From: CAWAMD01 sp963783045
Lineage (GTDB): Bacteria; Actinomycetota; Nitriliruptoria; Nitriliruptorales; Nitriliruptoraceae
Direction: 5' to 3'
Assembly (NCBI GenBank): GCA_963783045.1
Contig: CAWAMD010000008.1
Coordinates: 124,001 to 188,000, forward strand
DNA length: 64,000 nucleotides
How positions within the stretch are numbered: the stretch's first letter is position 1; each line of letters begins with the position of its first letter. This document shows positions 60,777 through 64,000 of this stretch, piece by piece. The position numbers and the translations under genes are program-made. The notes beneath the pieces are model-generated. The model did no database searches and had not been told where the DNA came from. It saw nothing but the letters and a program-made list of their open reading frames with translations.

Positions 60777-61688
60777 GTGGATCGCAAGCGACTGTTGACC
60801 GTGCTGAGCGGCGTCGTGCTGACGCTCGGGGTGGCCGCCGGGCCGGCGAGCGCCCAGGTCGTGTCGGGCAGCGGCCTGCAGACGACCACCGACACGGTCA
60901 CCCAGACGACCACGCAGACGACCGACGCGGTCGCGACAGCGAGCCCGACCCAGGTCGTGAGCGAGACGACGCAGCAGGTCACCGACCTGGTGTCGCCCTC
61001 GCCGTCCCCGTCGCCCTCGCCGTCGCCGTCCCCCTCGCCGTCGAGCACGAGCAGCGGCACGACCGTCGGCGTTCCGGGCGTCGGTGACGTGACCGTCTCG
61101 ACCGACCAGCAGGACAAGTCGGCGAGCGTCGAGGTCTCCTCACCGGACAGCAGCTCCACCACGGTGACCGCCGACGCCGACGAGCCCTCCGTGGGCGCCA
61201 CCACCGACGACGGCAGCGGTGGCGGTCAGACCGTTGGCTCGGACCAGGTCACCGAGCAGCTGCCGTCGGGCACGGGTGGCAGCGGCTCCGGCTCGTCGGG
61301 TAGCACCGACTCCGGTTCCTCGAAGGTCCCCTACGCCTCGAGCGGCAGCGGGTTCACGACGGCCGAGAGCAGCCGCCCCGAACCCGTCTTCGCGAGTGGG
61401 TCGCGGTGGGGTGTGAACCGGTTCCCGACCTCGTACTACCAGGCGGGTAACGCTGGCTTCGTCAGCTACGGCACGCCCGAGGCTCCGCAGATCGCCCCCG
61501 CACAGCCCGGCGAGCTCGCGCCCCAGGTGGCGGGCCCCGAGGAGACGGTCCTGGCCCTACCCGCCTCGGTCGGCCAGCCCGACCCGGTGAACGTGCCGAC
61601 CATGCTGAAGATCCTCGCGGCGCTGTGCGTCGCCGGGGCGGCCGGCACCTGGCAGCTCGTGCGCAGCCGCCTCAACGAGCTCGCCTGA
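60777..61688 (+). CDS. Ser/Thr-rich secreted surface protein with C-terminal membrane helix
   Basis: The 303-residue protein has a signal peptide (LLTVLSGVVLTLGVAAGPASA) and a Thr/Ser/Val-rich stalk with 17 alternating Ser-Pro residues. A glycine/serine region follows, then a short tyrosine-rich unit (RWGVNRFPTSYYQAGNAGFVSYGTPEAP). It ends in one membrane helix (MLKILAALCVAGAAGTWQLV) with a short basic tail. No enzyme domain is seen. The GTG at 60777 follows AGGGGAGG. Its function is unknown; it is probably an envelope stalk or adhesin-like protein. Confidence 0.72.
   Translation: MDRKRLLTVLSGVVLTLGVAAGPASAQVVSGSGLQTTTDTVTQTTTQTTDAVATASPTQVVSETTQQVTDLVSPSPSPSPSPSPSPSPSSTSSGTTVGVPGVGDVTVSTDQQDKSASVEVSSPDSSSTTVTADADEPSVGATTDDGSGGGQTVGSDQVTEQLPSGTGGSGSGSSGSTDSGSSKVPYASSGSGFTTAESSRPEPVFASGSRWGVNRFPTSYYQAGNAGFVSYGTPEAPQIAPAQPGELAPQVAGPEETVLALPASVGQPDPVNVPTMLKILAALCVAGAAGTWQLVRSRLNELA
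60993..61043 (+). repeat. Ser-Pro codon repeat (17 codons)
   Basis: Alternating serine and proline codons in the surface protein. The codon choice varies (tcg/ccc/ccg/tcc), so the repeat is not a perfect DNA repeat. Confidence 0.85.
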
Positions 61689-61713
61689 CCCCTCCCATCC
61701 CGCGATCCCGCGT

Positions 61714-61741
61714 GGGGACCCGGCCGATCGGCCGGGTCCCC
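61714..61741. terminator. Perfect 28-bp palindrome, terminator
   Basis: Half-site GGGGACCCGGCCGA is repeated exactly inverted, 25 bp past the stop of the surface protein. The full symmetry could also serve as an operator, but position favours a terminator. Confidence 0.7.
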
Positions 61742-61905
61742 GCTCGTCTCGTCGCCCTGTCGCCGCGATCGTCCGTCAGATCGATTGGCATCGCCCGCGC
61801 CGGATGCGCGACAGTGGGAATCAGCGACAGCTGCGCAGCGCTGCGGCGCCCCATCGCCCTGCGTCGGGGCGCGATCCTCCTCCTCGCCGGAAAGGCACAC
61901 GAGTC

Positions 61906-63084
61906 ATGACCGAACTCCGCGACGCCTACTACATCGACGGCGTGCGTCTGCCCATCGGCCGCGCGAAGGACACCGGCTACTACGCCAAGACCCGTGCCGA
62001 CGACATGTCGGTCCGTGCCATCCGCGCCCTCATGGAGCGTCACCCCGGCCTCCCCGGCGACCGCATCGACGACGTTGCGTGGGCCGCCACCGCGCAGGTC
62101 GGCGACCAGGGCCTGACTCTCGGCCGGTCGCTCGCCATCCTGGCCGGTCTCGGCAACCAGGTCCCGGGCTACGCGATCGACCGGATGTGCGCCGGCGCGC
62201 TCACCGCGGTGGTCAACGCGGCGAACGCGATCCGCGTCGGCGCACAGGACCTCGTGCTCGCCGGCGGGGTCGAGCACATGGGCCACCACCCGATGGGCGC
62301 CGAGGTCGACCCGAACCCGCGCTTCCTCGCCGACAACCTCGTGGACCAGTCCGCGCTCGTCATGGGCCAGACGGCCGAGAACCTCCACGACCGCGTGCCC
62401 GAGGTGTCGCGCCGGCGCGCCGACGAGTTCGCCGTCATCTCGCAGGAGCGCACCGCGAAGGCGCAGGCCAACGGCGACTTCGACGACCATGTGATCCCGA
62501 TGACCGTCTGGACCGACGAGGGCTGGAAGGTCGTCAGCGTCGACGAGCACCCGCGTCCCGGCACCTCCATCGAGGACGTTGAGAAGCTCTCGTCCCCCTT
62601 CCGTCCCGGCGGTCGGGTCACGGCCGGCAACAGCGCCGGCCTGAACGACGGCGCCGGCGGCATCCTGCTCGCGAGCCCCCAGGCCGTCGACGAGCACGGC
62701 CTGACCCCGACGATGAAGATCGTCGACTACGCCTTCGTGGGCGTGGAGCCCGAGACGATGGGCTACGGCCCGATCCCGGCCACCGACAAGCTGCTGGCCA
62801 AGACGGGGCTCACGCTCGACGACGTGGACGTGGTCGAGATGAACGAGGCCTTCGCCGTGCAGTGCGTCGCCTTCCTCGACCACTTCGGGCTCCCGCTCGA
62901 CTCCGACAAGGTCAACCCCTACGGCGGCGCGATCGCCATGGGCCACCCGCTCGCGTTCTCCGGTGCCCGCCTGGCGATGCAGCTCGCCCACTACTTCACC
63001 AGCCACCCCGAGGCGACGACCGGCATCACGACCATGTGCATCGGTCTGGGCATGGGCGCGTCCGTCCTGTGGGAGCGCGCCTGA
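61906..63084 (+). CDS. Acetyl-CoA acyltransferase (thiolase, FadA-like)
   Basis: The 392-residue thiolase has the nucleophilic cysteine in DRMCAGALTAV (about 95), GHP in AMGHPLAFSGAR (about 346) and the second cysteine in TTMCIGLGMG (about 378). It cleaves 3-oxoacyl-CoA in beta-oxidation. The ATG at 61906 follows GGAAAGG. It lies 63 bp upstream of the FadB-like gene, which together make a fatty-acid oxidation operon. Confidence 0.94.
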   Translation: MTELRDAYYIDGVRLPIGRAKDTGYYAKTRADDMSVRAIRALMERHPGLPGDRIDDVAWAATAQVGDQGLTLGRSLAILAGLGNQVPGYAIDRMCAGALTAVVNAANAIRVGAQDLVLAGGVEHMGHHPMGAEVDPNPRFLADNLVDQSALVMGQTAENLHDRVPEVSRRRADEFAVISQERTAKAQANGDFDDHVIPMTVWTDEGWKVVSVDEHPRPGTSIEDVEKLSSPFRPGGRVTAGNSAGLNDGAGGILLASPQAVDEHGLTPTMKIVDYAFVGVEPETMGYGPIPATDKLLAKTGLTLDDVDVVEMNEAFAVQCVAFLDHFGLPLDSDKVNPYGGAIAMGHPLAFSGARLAMQLAHYFTSHPEATTGITTMCIGLGMGASVLWERA

Positions 63085-63147
63085 CCGCACACGCCCGACG
63101 CCCCACCCGCCCCGCATCCGCACACGCGTACGGAGGACCCGCCAGCC

Positions 63148-64000
63148 ATGGCCGACCTGCAGACCAAGTTCAAGCTGACCTACTACCAGAGCCAGAAGGC
63201 CGGCCGCATCGCCGTCATGACGATGGACAACGGCCACGACTACACGAAGCCCAACGTCTTCGGTGAGGGGGCCCTGCGCTCCCTCGAGGAGGCACTCGAC
63301 GAGCTCGAGTCGCAGAGCGACGTCAAGGGCATGCTGCTGACCGGCAAGCAGTTCATCTTCGCCGTCGGCGCCGACACCGCCGAGTTCGAGGGCATCGAGC
63401 CCGACACGGTGCGCGAGGCCATCCAGACCGGCCACCGGCTCTTCAAGCGAATCCAGAACCTGCCGTACCCGACGCTGGCGGCCATCAACGGGGCCTGCAT
63501 GGGCGGCGGGCTCGAGATCGCCCTCCACTGCGACTACCGGACCATCTCGACCGGGGCCAGCGCCATCGCGTTCCCCGAGGTCTTCCTCTCGATCCTGCCG
63601 GGCTGGGGCGGCACCCAGCTGACGCCGCGGCTCATCGGCGGGCCGAAGGCGCTCGAGGTCATCGTCGCCAACGCCCTGAACAACAACAAGGTCCTCAAGC
63701 CGAAGCAGGCGTTCGAGCTCGGCTTCGGTGACCGGTTCATAGACTCGGCCGGCTTCCTCGACGACTCACGGGCGTTCCTCGAGGCGATCGTCGCCGGCGA
63801 GGAGACGGTCGAGCGTGACGTTGATCCGGCCGCCGGTCTCGACGAGGCGCTCCAGAACACCCGCGCCTTCGTGGACAACAAGGTCCACGGCGCGACCCAG
63901 TCACCGTACAAGGCCATCGACGCGATCGAGTTCGCCGCCCGCGGCGGAGACCTCGACGAGGGCCGGCAGCTCGAGATCGACGCGATGACGGAGCTGCTCC
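63148..64000 (+). CDS. 3-hydroxyacyl-CoA dehydrogenase/enoyl-CoA hydratase (FadB-like), 5' part
   Basis: The reading frame starts at ATG 63148 (GGAGGA ten bases upstream) and stays open to the window edge, giving 284 residues of the N-terminal crotonase domain: MTMDNGHDYTKPNVFG, GADTAEFEGIEPD, the oxyanion-hole GACMGGGLEIALHCDYRTIS (catalytic Glu region) and AFPEVFLSILPGWGGTQLTPRLIG. The dehydrogenase domain is beyond the edge. It is the hydratase half of the multifunctional beta-oxidation enzyme and pairs with the thiolase upstream. Confidence 0.9.
   Translation, partial: MADLQTKFKLTYYQSQKAGRIAVMTMDNGHDYTKPNVFGEGALRSLEEALDELESQSDVKGMLLTGKQFIFAVGADTAEFEGIEPDTVREAIQTGHRLFKRIQNLPYPTLAAINGACMGGGLEIALHCDYRTISTGASAIAFPEVFLSILPGWGGTQLTPRLIGGPKALEVIVANALNNNKVLKPKQAFELGFGDRFIDSAGFLDDSRAFLEAIVAGEETVERDVDPAAGLDEALQNTRAFVDNKVHGATQSPYKAIDAIEFAARGGDLDEGRQLEIDAMTELL

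Overview
The window is very GC-rich DNA in which coding sequence covers nearly everything and GTG starts are common. The bacterial proteasome activator ending in GQYL, the MarP-like protease, the wax ester synthase/DGAT gene, the long-chain acyl-CoA dehydrogenase and an LPxTG-type surface signal all point to an actinobacterium. A lineage outside the well-studied genera is possible, but the window has no rRNA, so this is inference. I see no tRNA, rRNA, insertion sequence, prophage or CRISPR array. The window reads as chromosomal core and accessory metabolism.

Layout. 0-10 kb: bifunctional aldehyde/alcohol dehydrogenase AdhE, a MarP-like membrane protease, a PEBP-fold lipoprotein, the proteasome activator Bpa, an RNA 2'-phosphotransferase, two conserved proteins, a CPA1-type cation/proton antiporter with a CBS-domain remnant beside it, and a secreted stalk-and-anchor protein. 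10-25 kb: an SDR, fructose-1,6-bisphosphatase, a frameshifted WS/DGAT, a large acyl-CoA dehydrogenase, a penicillin-binding protein, DUF72, a phosphoribosyltransferase/hydrolase pair, a GHL10-type lipoprotein, HIT, DUF2254, and an SDR-LigD polymerase pair. 25-35 kb: small membrane and flavodoxin-like proteins, a FadD15-type acyl-CoA synthetase, a highly foldable intergenic element, a SNF2 helicase/SWIM protein pair, and AtuA. 35-39 kb: a copper-delivery operon for heme-copper oxidase (PCuAC, SCO1, CtaG) followed by a CstB-like persulfide dioxygenase-rhodanese with a CsoR/CstR-like operator upstream. 39-44 kb: an SDR, a triple-hairpin terminator, a frameshifted HtrA protease, and a divergent two-component system. 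44-52 kb: GNAT, MFS, CBS, DapA-family, sulfite-oxidase-like, EamA, PEBP and lytic transglycosylase genes. 52-64 kb: a penicillin-amidase-family protein with an LPTTG tail, a principal-type sigma factor, two ABC-F ATPases around a small unknown gene, a Ser/Thr-rich surface protein, and the start of a thiolase-FadB fatty-acid oxidation operon that runs off the right edge.

Themes. Lipid metabolism recurs: acyl-CoA synthetase, acyl-CoA dehydrogenase, thiolase, FadB, WS/DGAT and AtuA. Envelope and protein quality control recur as well: MarP, HtrA with its neighbouring sensor kinase, Bpa, PBP, lytic transglycosylase and the LPTTG amidase. The respiratory copper genes sit next to sulfide/persulfide detoxification.

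The most unusual non-coding signal is at 28663-28828. A 23-bp interrupted helix closes a branched, roughly 166-nt foldable segment, followed by a pair of mutually exclusive hairpins just upstream of the SNF2 gene. Two genes (WS/DGAT and HtrA) each carry an apparent single-base insertion, which could be real decay or sequence error.
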